From NCBI GenBank assembly GCA_016700115.1, contig CP064999.1, forward strand, positions 1,612,001 to 1,676,000: DNA of 64,000 nt, read 5' to 3'. The position numbers and the translations under genes were made by a program. Below are positions 48,022 through 57,700 of this stretch, one piece after another (position 1 is the first letter of the stretch; every line of letters starts with the position of its first letter). The stretch comes from Sphingobacteriales bacterium (GTDB taxonomy: Bacteria; Bacteroidota; Bacteroidia; Chitinophagales; UBA2359). The notes beneath the pieces are model-generated. The model did no database searches. It worked only from the letters and a program-made list of their open reading frames with translations, and was not told the DNA's origin.

Positions 48022-48948
48022 TTAAGCAATCAGTTCAATGTCAAATTGTACCAGGTCAACAAATTCCTGTACCCGTCCTTCAATTTTAGAGCTGTCGAGA
48101 TGAAGCAATTGCTCTGCTCCGAATTTTTCGACACAAAAAGAAGCCATCGCAGAGCCATAGATGATTGAGCGTTTCAGGTTGCCAAAATTGTGATATTGCG
48201 ATTTTGCCAAATAGCCCATCAATCCACCGGCAAAGGTATCACCGGCACCCGTTGGGTCAAACACATCTTCGAGCGGAAGGGCAGGTGCAAAAAACACTTT
48301 GTTTTGGTGAAACAGCAAAGCGCCATGTTCCCCTTTTTTAATGACTAAGTATTCAGGACCCATTTCCATAATTTTGCGAGCCCCTTTGACCAATGAGTAA
48401 CTACCCGAAAGCTGACGGGCTTCTTCGTCATTGATAATGAGCAGGTCAACGAGAGATAGTGTTTTGAGCAATTCGTCCATGGCTGAATCCATCCAGAAAT
48501 TCATGGTGTCCATGGCAATGAGTTTGGGGCGTTTATGCAGGCGTTCTATCACCTGCCTTTGAACCACAGGCATCAGATTGCCCAACATCACATAATCGGG
48601 GTTTTGGATGCTGTCGGGGATAACGGGGTCGAAATCTGCCAGCACATTCAATTCGGTTATCAGGGTATCCCTGCTGTTCATATCTAAATGATATTTTCCC
48701 GACCAGAAAAAACTTTTCTCGCCTTGTCTGATTTGAAGCCCGTCAGTACGGCAGCCTCTTTGCTGCATATCGCTGATAAAAGTTTGTGGAAAATCATCTC
48801 CTACAACGGAAACAATACGAATATCGGGACAAAAATAGGATGCCGCCAAACTGATATAAGTAGCTGCACCACCTATAATCTTATCGGTTTTTCCAAACGG
48901 AGTTTCAATGGCATCAAACGCCATGGAGCCTACTACTAATAAACTCAT
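48022..48948 (-). CDS. PfkB-family sugar kinase
   Basis: A 308-residue ribokinase-fold kinase. IIGGAATYISLAASYF carries the N-terminal substrate motif, and FDPTGAGDTFAGGLMGYLAK the PfkB signature 2 with the catalytic Asp. The middle region includes LLIINDEEARQLSG. The sugar is unknown. It is upstream of dut by 46 bases and probably heads the minus-strand cluster. Confidence 0.87.
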   Translation of the reverse strand: MSLLVVGSMAFDAIETPFGKTDKIIGGAATYISLAASYFCPDIRIVSVVGDDFPQTFISDMQQRGCRTDGLQIRQGEKSFFWSGKYHLDMNSRDTLITELNVLADFDPVIPDSIQNPDYVMLGNLMPVVQRQVIERLHKRPKLIAMDTMNFWMDSAMDELLKTLSLVDLLIINDEEARQLSGSYSLVKGARKIMEMGPEYLVIKKGEHGALLFHQNKVFFAPALPLEDVFDPTGAGDTFAGGLMGYLAKSQYHNFGNLKRSIIYGSAMASFCVEKFGAEQLLHLDSSKIEGRVQEFVDLVQFDIELIA

Positions 48949-49093
48949 AGAGGACTTACTGGAGTTAAAGAATAACTTTTCGAAATTTTGCGCAAAGATG
49001 GCACTATTATTTGAAACTTGAGCAGGCTGAAAGGGTATATAATTAAGACATTTCCCTGATTTTTAAAAAATCAAAAAAAACTATGCCCCAAAC

Positions 49094-49124
49094 TTGGTAC
49101 ATAAAAAAGAAGTATTTACCTTTG
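49094..49124 (+). promoter_or_regulatory. Promoter of tRNA-Asn
   Basis: TTG at 49094-49096, 20 bases, TACCTTTG at 49117-49124. This full Bacteroidota -33/-7 match places the transcription start near 49131, about 11 bases before the tRNA. Confidence 0.7.
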
Positions 49125-49141
49125 CGAGCGCAAAAAAACAA

Positions 49142-49215
49142 GCCTCCTTAGCTCAGTCGGTTAGAGCAACGGACTGTTAATCCGTGTGTCCTAGGTTCAA
49201 GTCCTAGAGGGGGCG
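49142..49215 (+). tRNA. tRNA-Asn (anticodon GTT)
   Basis: A 74-base cloverleaf. The acceptor arms are GCCTCCT (49142-49148) and AGGGGGC (49208-49214), with a G discriminator. The D arm is GCTC/GAGC. The anticodon stem ACGGA/TCCGT closes the loop CTGTTAA, whose GTT reads AAC/AAU (Asn). The T arm is CTAGG/CCTAG with loop TTCAAGT. No CCA is encoded; it must be added after transcription. A promoter and an intrinsic terminator flank it. Confidence 0.97.
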
Positions 49216-49222
49216 CAACCAC

Positions 49223-49259
49223 AAAAGCCTTGCAACCAAAAAATTGCAAGGCTTTTTTT
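49223..49259 (+). terminator. Intrinsic terminator after tRNA-Asn
   Basis: AAAAGCCTTGCAA (49223-49235), loop CCAAAAAA, TTGCAAGGCTTTTTTT from 49244. A stem of about 13 bp with a U-run, starting 8 bases after the tRNA 3' end. Confidence 0.88.
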
Positions 49260-49299
49260 ATGTGCGGCTTCTCTTCTAACCATCCTTATACAGCAGCCT

Positions 49300-50532
49300 G
49301 TGCAAGAAAATGGCAGATCCCGGAAAAAACTATCTTTAGGGACTATCTTTTTTACCGTTTTTCTCGACCTCGTTGGCGTTGGAATTGTCATGCCTGTTAC
49401 GGTCCCTTTGTTGCTCAACCCGGCATCGGGGGTTTTACCTTACGATTATAGCGAATCTTTCCGAACCATTCTGCTTGGCTTTTTAATTGCCTCCTATCCT
49501 GTTGCCTCCTTTTTTGGAGGTCCGATGTTGGGGGCTTTGGCTGATAAATACGGACGAAAACGACTGCTCATGTTGTCTTTGGTTGGTTCAATGATCGGGT
49601 ATCTCATTTTCGCGCTTGGAATTTATTGGCAAAGCATATACCTGTTGTTTTTAAGCCGCCTGATTGACGGATTTTCGGGAGGTAATATTTCAATTGTTCA
49701 GGCTGCTATTGCCGACATCAGCGATGACTCTTCAAAGGCGAAGAATTTCGGACTTATAGGTCTTGCCTTTGGCGTAGGGTTTGTCATCGGACCTTTTATT
49801 GGCGGTAAATTGTCGGACCCTTCCTTAGTCAGTTGGTTCAATTATGATACGCCGTTTTTGTTTGCTGCTTTTTTATGTTTGGTTAATTTCGGGCTTGTGG
49901 TTCGCAACTTTGAGGAAACACTCGAATCGCCCGTTCACCGCCCTGTCAATGCCTTTACCGGAATCAATAACCTGAAACAGGCATTGTCTGATTTGCGGAT
50001 TCGAGCTTTGTTTGCGGCCGTTTTTTTCTATCATCTGGGCTTCAGTTTTTTTACCCAGTTTTTTCAGGTATATCTCGTCAAACGCTTCTCATACACCCAA
50101 TCCGAAATCGGGAACTACTTTGCCTATATCGGGCTATGTATTGCGCTGGTTCAGGGTATAGTCGTGCGCAGGCTTGCAGTTCGATTTCCTTCAAAACAAA
50201 TTTTGCGTTACAGTTTGCCCGGATTAGCTGTCGCATTGTTTTGTATGTTGCTCCCACAAAATGGATGGCAACTATATATAGTTTCTCCTTTTATTGCCTT
50301 ATTTCAAGGCTCTTCTGCCCCTAATTCCACCTCTTTGGTTTCTCAGAATGCCCCCCGCGGGGAGCAAGGTAAAATGTTGGGCATCAACCAATCAGTACTT
50401 TCGGTGGGGTTGGCAGTTCCACCCATTCTTGCCGGTTTTTTCGATTCTATTGACGTGCGGTTGCCCATTATCGCCGCCTCAATAAGTGTAATGACCGGCT
50501 GGCTGCTCATGCTCAGATTTTTAAAAAAGTAG
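49300..50532 (+). CDS. MFS transporter, TetA-like drug-type
   Basis: A 410-residue twelve-helix permease. Loop 2-3 motif A is GPMLGALADKYGRKRLLML. The first helix is TIFFTVFLDLVGVGIVMPV, as in Tet/MFS_1 antiporters; LIDGFSGGNISIVQAAIADI is the motif C region. GTG at 49300 gives MQENGRSRKK before helix 1; no ATG lies closer. It starts 41 bases after the tRNA terminator. The substrate is unknown; drug efflux should not be assumed. Confidence 0.88.
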   Translation: MQENGRSRKKLSLGTIFFTVFLDLVGVGIVMPVTVPLLLNPASGVLPYDYSESFRTILLGFLIASYPVASFFGGPMLGALADKYGRKRLLMLSLVGSMIGYLIFALGIYWQSIYLLFLSRLIDGFSGGNISIVQAAIADISDDSSKAKNFGLIGLAFGVGFVIGPFIGGKLSDPSLVSWFNYDTPFLFAAFLCLVNFGLVVRNFEETLESPVHRPVNAFTGINNLKQALSDLRIRALFAAVFFYHLGFSFFTQFFQVYLVKRFSYTQSEIGNYFAYIGLCIALVQGIVVRRLAVRFPSKQILRYSLPGLAVALFCMLLPQNGWQLYIVSPFIALFQGSSAPNSTSLVSQNAPRGEQGKMLGINQSVLSVGLAVPPILAGFFDSIDVRLPIIAASISVMTGWLLMLRFLKK

Positions 50533-50641
50533 AAAGCCAAGTGTAACGGTCATACTTTTGATTGGTTCATTTTTTTGGCCTGACGATTCCGAAGAGGTGA
50601 ACTCAACCACTCACTACATAAATCTACAACGCCTACGACAG

Positions 50642-50669
50642 ATTGGCAATTGGCAATTGGCAATTGGCA
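50642..50669. repeat. Tandem 7-mer ATTGGCA, four copies
   Basis: Four perfect direct copies of ATTGGCA in the convergent gap between the MFS gene and the A1 gene. A short low-complexity block; its function, if any, is unknown. Confidence 0.8.
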
Positions 50670-50721
50670 ATGGCTATTCATATTAACTCTTTCAGGTTTT
50701 TCACTTTTCACTTTTAGTTTT

Positions 50722-52218
50722 TCACTTCCCAACCACCGCCACCTTACCCCGTGCCAACACACTGCCCGATTGCTCAACGGAATACAAATACACCCCCTCC
50801 GGCAGATGCGCCACCGAAAAGGTTTTATGCGTTTCCCCAGCACCGAGAGTAGTTTGAAGCACGGTTTGCCCTGTGAGGGTGAGTAGTTTTACCCCTAAAT
50901 CCCCCTCTACCCCCCAGCCCCCTGAAGGGGACTTTGAAGCCCGTTGAAAGGTGAGGGTATTTGTGGCGGGGTTGGGATAAACAAGCATGGTTTTTTCCCC
51001 CTTTAGGGGGTCAGGGGGCAATCCTACCGTGCCGCCTGCGCCTTCGGTGTCTATCTGTGCCTGTACTATGGAAGTGTCTGAACAGACGATGGCAGTGAGG
51101 GTGGCGGTATAAGTGCCGGAAGCCGGGTATTGGTGGGTCAGGATATTGCCGGAGCAAGGGTCGTAGCCTTGCCCACAGAGGTAAGGCGGGCTGCCGTCGC
51201 CCCAATCCCAACGGTAGTAGCCTCCGTCTATGCTGTCGGGATAGACGTAGAGGGTTTGGTTGGTAAACTGTATTTCGTTGCCACCCTGTGGCTCATAAGT
51301 AAAAGCCGCCTCCGGCTCGGTGAGCAGACCCATGCAGTTGAGTTTGAGTAACCAAGCCGAGGCATGACCAACCGGAGCACCGGGTATGATGGTATCCTGC
51401 CTCCCGGCTACCAAAAAACCGCCGTCGGGCATAAGGGCAAGGTCGTAGGCATAGTCGTGCCAACTGCCGCCGTAGGTGCGCCGCCATTTTAAGCCCCCAT
51501 CTACGCCCGATAATTTGATGATCTGCATTTGAGCATACTCACCCAAGGGGTCGTTACAACCACTTGTAATAATATCGCCATTTGGTAATTCATTTATTGT
51601 AGCCGCACCACAGTCATCAAATAGTTGGTCGTTATACCAATCAATGGTAAAATCGTTATTGAATTTAATTACACTTCCTTTATAGTAATTATTTGCAAAC
51701 CCATTTAATGCAGAGCCGGCAATGTATCCTCCTATTTTACTCCTAATCAATCTGCCACTTACATCTTTGCCGTCTTCGTCCCAAAAAGTAGTTCCGAAGT
51801 CATATATGGTGTCCCAAAGCATTTCACCGGTAGCATCGCTTATCTTGGCTACTAACAAATCGCTCATAAAGGCATTGTAGCCAACGGTACCATATACATA
51901 AAAGGCTGCCTCATTAGGTACGGGTATAATATCGGTTAGCCAGTTGAGCAGCGGGTAGTTGTCGTAAACCTGCTCCCATACCACATTGCCTAGACTGTCT
52001 ATTTTAATAGCGTAGGGTTGTAAAGTTGAAGAACCAACTATAATTATTTTATTATCAGGCGCAACAATTATTGCTCTACCAACAGAGTTGGACTCAGAAT
52101 TGCCTATGTAATATAGACTTTCCTGATTGTTATTTTTATCCCATGTAAGCATGAGTGTTTGTTGACTTTCACCTCCAACAGGTTGGGTCATGTTTCCTGT
52201 AAAAAAAAATTGGTTATT
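50722..52218 (-). pseudogene. A1, C-terminal part: T9SS/PKD protein split by IS
   Basis: The 3' fragment (498 codons plus stop) of a secreted repeat protein. Its N-terminal fragment lies at 53716-53994, on the other side of the IS. Reading on from the target duplication gives NNQFFFTGNMTQPVGGESQQ in frame. The fragment holds beta-propeller-like repeats (PDGGFLVAGRQD), a PKD module (YRWDWGDGSPPYLC, HQYPASGTYTATLTAIVC) and a T9SS type A domain (MLVYPNPATNTLTF to ARGKVAVVGK). Without the N-terminal signal the fragment could not be exported. The paralog A2 (57701-59494) is intact with the same layout. Confidence 0.85.
50892..50936. repeat. GC-rich CCCCT/AGGGG repeat embedded in A1 coding sequence
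   Basis: C-run-rich palindromic element (CCCCTAAATCCCC plus CCCCCTGAAGGGG halves), in frame within the T9SS domain coding region. On the minus strand it encodes KSPSGGWGVEGDLG, between the strand ending TLTF and the block LLTLTGQTVL. A related but rearranged copy sits at the same point of A2 (57883-57925). A further CCCCCTAAAGGGGG palindrome lies at about 50997-51010. Confidence 0.6.
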
Positions 52219-52225
52219 TTTCTCT
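52219..52225. repeat. Target-site duplication, left copy (TTTCTCT)
   Basis: TTTCTCT at 52219-52225 matches 53716-53722 exactly and flanks the IS element. Deleting the IS plus one copy rejoins the interrupted gene in frame. Confidence 0.85.
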
Positions 52226-52244
52226 CAACATGGCTGCCACACAT
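52226..52244 (+). repeat. IS left inverted repeat
   Basis: CAACATGGCTGCCACACAT; differs from the right end at two positions. Confidence 0.85.
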
Positions 52245-52308
52245 TAAAAAAAAGAAGGGAGGCGATATCTTTGTAATTTTGCGAATTGCAAACCCAAAAT
52301 CAAAGTAT

Positions 52309-53653
52309 ATGCCTCCCAACATTCTGCCTTTAGAGTTATATAAAGACATCCTGTCAGTAGCAAAGATATTACAATTAAGGGATTTTCTGTACTGTTTTAT
52401 GTGTATTCGATATGGAGTAAGTGTACGGAGTTTATGCCGCTATAGTAACTACTCTGTTCGCACTTGGTTTCGTTTTATGTCAGAGGACTACCTGTGGGAG
52501 CGCATTCGTATGAAGTTGTTTTTGAAGTGGGTGTATCAACCGGAGGAGAATTATATTATAGCCATAGACGAAGTGGTAGAAGGGAAAAGTCGGGACAAGA
52601 CCTATGGTTTGTCGAAGTTTTGGAGCAGCATTCAGAAATGCCCCATATTCGGGATTTGTTTTTTTGTGCTTCTCTGATAGCTGTGGGGAAACGGAAATCA
52701 TATCCGATGGTGGTAGAGCAAGTCGTACAGACAGAGGGGGACAGGAAGCGGATAGCGGAACGGAAAAGAAGGCATTAGCTGGCAAGCAGCGCAGTGCCGA
52801 AGGCAGATGTTTGGTTCGTGGCAGGAAGCAAGGCAGCAAAAACCGACCCAAGCAGCCCAATCCTACGGCATCCTTTCGGGCATTCACCGCCTTGTTAAAC
52901 AAGTTGCTTTCGTGCTTACCGGGCATCAACCTGACCTATATGGTAGCAGACTGTGCTTATGCCTCGGCAGATTATTTCTCTGCGGTAACAAAGACCGGAC
53001 TTCACCTGATTACCCGTTTGCCTGTAAATGCCGCCCTCGTCTATGCCTACTCAGACCCAGTAGCCCCAAAACATCGGGGAAGACCCAAAAAATACGGAGA
53101 AAAAGTAGATTTGAACAACCTTGATAACCAAGAACTGAAAGACACCAAAACCGAAAATGGTCTCCTTACTCAGATATGGCAACTGCCCTGTTACAACAAA
53201 TCCTTAAGCAAAAACCTGTTAAATGTGGGGATAGTAAAAATAACCAATTTGAAAACCCAAAAAGTAGCCTTCTCTAAATTTTGCACCACCGACCCTAACC
53301 TCGACTGGCAAACTATGATAGATTATTATAGTTTGCGTTTTCAGATTGAGTTTGACTTTCGGGATGCCAAACAATTTTTCGGACTATCCGATTTCAAAAA
53401 CTACACCTCGAAAAATCTGACCAATTTTGTTAATCTATGCTTTACCGCTACCTTGACGGCTAAAATTTTGCAGGCACAATATCAGGTTAAATACAATAAC
53501 CCTAACTTTAGCATTTTAGACCTCAAAATACTCTGTAATACGCGTTTTACGGTCAAAACAGTTATTAAATTGGTACGAAAATCGCCCGATTCAATTTTTA
53601 ATACTCAATTCGCAGACGGGTTTATGCCAACAGATTTGGTCAATGTCGCTTAA
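52309..53653 (+). pseudogene. IS4-family transposase, two frameshifts
   Basis: A DDE transposase split over three frames. Frame 1 (from ATG 52309) reads MPPNILPLELYKDILSVAKI to AIDEVVEGKSRDKTYGLSKF and runs into a stop near 52677. A second frame continues with SLIAVGKRKSYPMVVEQVVQ and stops at 52778. The third starts with ALAGKQRS and runs to the TAA at 53653. Each change equals a one-base loss, near 52670 (beside a T7 run) and near 52768. Catalytic residues are present: D in AIDEVV, D in VADCAY, and the IS4 signature YSLRFQIEFDFRDAK, which fits Y-2-R-3-E-6-K. The element is probably unable to transpose alone unless the shifts are sequencing or recoding artefacts. Confidence 0.85.
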
Positions 53654-53696
53654 ATATCTATAATATAGAAGAAAAAACACGACCGTCTTATCTTAT

Positions 53697-53715
53697 ATTT
53701 GTGGCAGCCTTGTTG
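53697..53715 (-). repeat. IS right inverted repeat
   Basis: On the minus strand CAACAAGGCTGCCACAAAT; 17 of 19 positions match the left end. Confidence 0.85.
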
Positions 53716-53722
53716 TTTCTCT
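53716..53722. repeat. Target-site duplication, right copy (TTTCTCT)
   Basis: Second copy of the 7-bp duplication, immediately outside the right IS end. It also encodes part of VEK in the A1 N-terminal fragment. Confidence 0.85.
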
Positions 53723-53994
53723 ACTAAATCCACAAAACCAATATGTCCATACAAATTAGTTAAACTTTTCACAAACAGGGTATCCCCATTATTATTAGTT
53801 ACATAAATTTGACCGAACCAGTCTCCTGTTTCAGGCTTTGCATTCCCTGCAAAAATCATTTCGTTATCAAATAATGCTACCTTCCTTAGTTCTTGTAACG
53901 CCTCCCATTTATACAACTTTTCAAAATATTTACTTTGGGTATAGGCCTTACTTTGCAACAATAATATTACTATGAAAACTACTGCTTGTTTCAT
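53716..53994 (-). pseudogene. A1, N-terminal part with signal peptide
   Basis: The first 93 codons of A1. MKQAVVFIVILLLQSKAYTQ is a Sec signal; then SKYFEKLYKWEALQELRKVA, similar to A2 (NKYFERKIDWADFNSGRKV). At codon 93 (GHIGFVDLVEK) the frame meets the IS. The open frame continues 22 codons into the IS as an artefact. Joined to 50722-52218 it gives 591 residues, close to A2's 597. It starts 67 bases after the B1 stop, with a hairpin between them. Confidence 0.83.
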
Positions 53995-54011
53995 CTGTTG
54001 TATTTTTTAAA

Positions 54012-54050
54012 GCAAAAGTTCGTATTTGTTCAACAAATACGAACTTTTGC
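54012..54050 (-). promoter_or_regulatory. Intercistronic hairpin between B1 and A1
   Basis: Perfect 19-bp inverted repeat, GCAAAAGTTCGTATTTGTT (54012-54030) and its complement (54032-54050) around one C. It ends 17 bases before the A1 start codon and is followed by TTTAAAAAATACAACAG. The B2-A2 junction has the same layout with another sequence. It may act as an attenuator, an RNase barrier or a transcript-end signal; there is no T-run after it on the gene strand. Confidence 0.7.
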
Positions 54051-54061
54051 AGGTGAAACAA

Positions 54062-57000
54062 TTATTTCAAGACAACAATTTTCCCTGCAATGGGAGGCTC
54101 ATTATCTGTGGTAACACGATAGAAGTACATACCGTTTAACCAATCGGTAGTAGAAACAGAAAATACACCGTTTCCGCTTAAAGTATAAACCCCTTGCAAT
54201 TTACCGGCATGGTTGTAAAAGGTAAGTTGGGCATCAACATCTTTGGCAAGATCGTGATCTATACTAAAACCACTATTTGTAGGATTAGGATATGGTTTAC
54301 CCACTTTAGTCTGCCCTGTGGCATTGGCAGTAGTGTTGCCTTTAAAATTGATTAGCACATTTTGGAACAGGGTGGAGTCGATAAGGTCGGCTATGGGGGG
54401 CAGGTCTATGGGGTATTCCTCACCTCGAAGCAGGTATAAGAGGGTGCGGGCTTCGGTGGCGGTTTGTGTAGTGGTAGCTGCTATCTGACGTATGGTATCT
54501 TCTTCGGTTGTCGTTATTTGGAACAAATCACGTCCGCTAAGTCGCCAATTCGTGTATATTTGGTAGAGTTGTATAAACCGTTGTTCTTCTTCTCTTTCAT
54601 CGGGCAGGTTGACAAGTATGTTGTTTGCGGCAACAAAATTGCCTTTTATGAGGTAGTGGTTTAGCAGCAGCCTGTTGCCGAAATAGGTCTGTATGTCTTC
54701 CAGTAGCCCTTCGGCGGCTAAGGTGTCGTTTTGCTCATATACGTAGTAATATACCTTTTTCATGGCCTCGTAGTTTTTGATACCCTCATCGCTAAGGCTG
54801 CGTATTTCCTCGTCTTCCATTATCATTTCGCTCCCTATAATGCCGCATAATTGTTCGCGGGGTGGTAGTAGTTCACCAGAAGGAAAACATGGTAAGGGCG
54901 TTACCTCTCCCACAGTTATAGTAGGCACGAAACCGGTTTCGTTTCGATACCAATATATAAAATTAAAGGCAGTAGGATAAGGGGTGGCGACAATATGCAA
55001 GCTTGTTGTGTTTAAAAGTTGCCCAAAGAAATTGTCGGCAGGGCTGGGTATTACTGGATCACAATCACCTTGGTCGCTCAAATATCCATCTTCATCGGGA
55101 TAAAGCAGAACTGAGGAGGTGTAGTTGAGGGCATACATTGCAACGGCGTAAATGTCGAAATCGTTACATAAAATTTGTACATGTCTGTTATTGCCATAGG
55201 CAAAAACACCTACGGCATTTGCGTAGAAACTATTGTTACTCACCAACATTGGATCGGTATCATTGCTTAATAAAACAACGCCGGCAAGCACAAAATTGAT
55301 AGTATTGTTGAGTACTTGTGCATTAGAACCCTGAATAAATATACCGATATTATTTGCGTCTGTTAAGCCACCGGATGGAGGTATATAAGTGTTGTTGATG
55401 GTATTTTCCACAATACGTGCTTGGGTTCGGGATATCTGCATGTTTATATTGCAGTTGTCTAACTCGTTGTGGGTGATGTTGATGTCTTGAATCATGTACT
55501 GGCTGGTATAGGTGTAGTTCAGGATAGAGATACCTACAGAGCAATTGTCAAATAGGTTGTGGTCAATATCTGTTCTTTCCGTACCGGCAATTCTGATGCC
55601 ATAGTTGAGGTTGTCAAACCGGTTGCCGGATATATTCAGCCGCTCGTTTATAGGTGGAAAGTAGGATAATATATGAATACCGGCTTCGGTACGTTGAATA
55701 AGATCGGGGTCATTAAAGGGGTAAGCCAAACTGCCGGTAGAGGTAAATTGAGATGATTGAATGAATCCTTCACAGAATTCAGAGGGTATTACATTGCAGG
55801 TTCCTTTAAACCAAGGCATCAATACGCCTTCCAGGCAGTTAATAAACTGTGCATCGCTGATTTGGAGCATACCGCCCGAAAAGTCCATTGCCTCTGGATC
55901 TGATATGATGCCGACGTAAAGGAGGGATGTTACCATAGAAGGTACAAACAACATATCCGCCGGCACGATGGGATTGGCAGTGAGTGAGGTAATTTGGTTG
56001 GCTAATTCATTTACGTCCATGAATGGCAGTTTGGTATTGGTTACGCCGAATATGGCATCATAAATATGCACATTTCGGGTATTGAGTATGCCATAGTTGT
56101 AGGGAAAGCTGCCTGGTAGAAATATCCGGTGTGTTTGAGTGCCTTCTACTTGTATGCCTTGCCACATACTGCCGCAGGAGCCAAATAAGCGCGTAGGGTT
56201 TTCGACAGTTCCTATTAAATTTAAGATAGCTCCTCTTTGCACCAGTATTCTTCGGTCGGGCGCGAAATGAATGTTCATTTGGCTAATTGTCAGAGCTACA
56301 CCCGCAGGAATGATGAGGTCAACATTCAGGTATAAATCGTCTCCGGAAGGCAACCCATAACCGGTAATAAAAGGGTTGCTGGTAGCTGTCCATACACCTG
56401 ATGTAGCTATATAAGCCGGGCGGTAGTCGGTATCTTCGTTATTTTGAATACCGGGGCTATCGGGGTTTACTAAAAACTCCTGCGGCGATATACAAATGCA
56501 GGGGTCGTCTGTTACTTCTACCGGGATACTAATTTGAACAGAATCAGGACATTCTGTTCCATCGTAATAAACATATAGTGTTACGATATAAGTGCCATCT
56601 TCTGTGAGAATTAGTTCAAACTGCTCGCAGTCTTCAATGGGGTCACAGTTAAAAATATCTTCTATGGTAGCGCCGGGTTCTAAAACTCCCCAAATTATAT
56701 CATCGGCAACATTGACAATGTACTCGGGTATAGTAAAAATAATTGTGTCATTGATACAATAAGGAGCTTCAGAGTTTATGAAAATAGAAAAATCTTCCAA
56801 TTCCTCACTAAATTGAACATTGATACAAACGGTATCGCTTTCTCCACCAAAAGTATCAGGTGTGCCGTCTAATGGAAAATCGGTCCATGCTCTAACCAAC
56901 ATAACATAATCTCCGGAAAGCGAAAAATAGCAATCTAAATTAACGGGAACTGGGTATGGGGGTTGAGGTGGAGTAACACCGCCACCCCAAAAATGCCAGC

Positions 57001-57336
57001 AGCCGTCAATGCCAAGATTAGAGAAATCACAAGCGGTATTTGGAACAATAAACTGTGGACATATAAGAAACTCTAGAAGATGGTCGTTTCCTATTGTAGC
57101 AGTTTCTGCCAGGGAATTAGTTGTAAAAAACCCATCTCCATGTAAATCACAAGTTAAAGGACAATCTTCATTTATGAGTATGTCCTCATTATCGACAGTT
57201 AAAATAACTGTTAATTCCGGAATTTCATCCGGAAGACAACTATTAGCAGAAAGGCTATTCACCCCCCCCCATTAAAAATTAAACTAATGCAAACAATCGC
57301 TAAAAAGCGAAAAAACGGAGTTTTGTTTTTGTTCAT
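54062..57336 (-). CDS. B1: T9SS-secreted beta-helix protein, frame broken at G9 tract
   Basis: The signal-peptide start at 57336 reads MNKNKTPFFRFLAIVCISLI then FN and three Gly codons; nine G's (57262-57270) bring a TGA directly after. With ten G's it would continue VNSLSANSCLPDEI in frame to 54062, 1091 residues. As written, only an unexportable form from GTG 57262 (1066 residues) is open. Domains: beta-sandwich (N-terminal 260), right-handed beta-helix about residues 350-760 (ISGNRFDNLNYGIRIAG, IDHNLFDNCSVGISIL), a helical segment (EEEQRFIQLYQIYTNWRL), and a T9SS CTD (VGKPYPNPTNSGFSI, to GKIVVLK). Paralog of B2. Confidence 0.85.
57262..57270 (-). repeat. G9 homopolymer in B1 signal-peptide region
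   Basis: Nine consecutive G's on the coding strand (C's on +). This length puts the signal peptide (start 57336) one base out of frame with the main body. Ten G's would join them in frame; eight would put ATG 57272 in frame without a signal. Confidence 0.85.
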
Positions 57337-57700
57337 AAAAAATAAATGTTTTGGTTTAAAATTCTGCATCATCTTAAGTTTATCTTTCTCTCAGGAAAGA
57401 GTTTATCTGGTGCCTTACTTATATTATTCCTTTTCACAGAAAAAAATCAGCTTAAAATCGCACTTTTTTTCATTTTTTTTGAAAAAAAGTTTTTTTAGCA
57501 TCAAATGCCTGCTTTTGTTAACGAAAAATAATTTACATGGGTTGCCTGAAACTCTTTAAACATTATGATGTTTCCGAAACATCCTATGTTTTTTCTGATT
57601 GCCTGTATTTGCCAATCCTTATAGGTTTGGCAAACCTATAAGGATTTAAAAAAAGCTATCTTACAGGGTTTTTCACTTTTCACTTTTAGTTTTTCACTTT
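57337..57700. other. Intergenic region A2/B1 with hairpins
   Basis: 364 bases, AT-rich. It contains the perfect inverted repeat (57614-57646), a nested stem at 57558-57591 (GATGTTTC / GAAACATC core at 57567-57583), and TTTTTCACTT-like repeats at about 57666-57707 shared with the A1 3' end. No coding frame is convincing. The B1 promoter is expected here, but I find no clear -33/-7 pair. Confidence 0.55.
57614..57646. repeat. Perfect inverted repeat, 16-bp arms
   Basis: AATCCTTATAGGTTTG (57614-57629), central G, then its exact complement (57631-57646). Related to the imperfect copy at 24030-24058 (shared CCTTAT and GTTT core). It lies downstream of A2 and may be a REP-like dispersed element. 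Confidence 0.75.

Larger units (their letters stand above)
52226..53715 (+). mobile_element. IS4-type insertion sequence, 1490 bp
   Basis: Bounded by 19-bp terminal inverted repeats with 17 identities: CAACATGGCTGCCACACAT (52226-52244) and the inverted copy at 53697-53715. A 7-bp direct repeat TTTCTCT flanks it. It carries one transposase gene (frameshifted here). It interrupts gene A1 at codon 93. No passenger gene is present. Confidence 0.88.

Noticed and set aside
49300..50532. MFS gene as tetracycline resistance
   Set aside because: General Tet-like motifs occur in many MFS exporters; nothing specific to tetracycline pumps is visible.
52159..52677. Transposase starting at 52159
   Set aside because: The frame begins outside the IS (left end 52226) within gene A1; ATG 52309 is the plausible start.
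53650..53994. A complete 114-residue protein here
   Set aside because: The last 22 codons come from the IS end; only the first 93 codons belong to the A1 gene.
57287..57559. Plus-strand ORF of 90 codons upstream of B1
   Set aside because: It is antisense to the B1 signal-peptide and leader region and is rich in Phe/Lys/Ser from T-runs; no domain.
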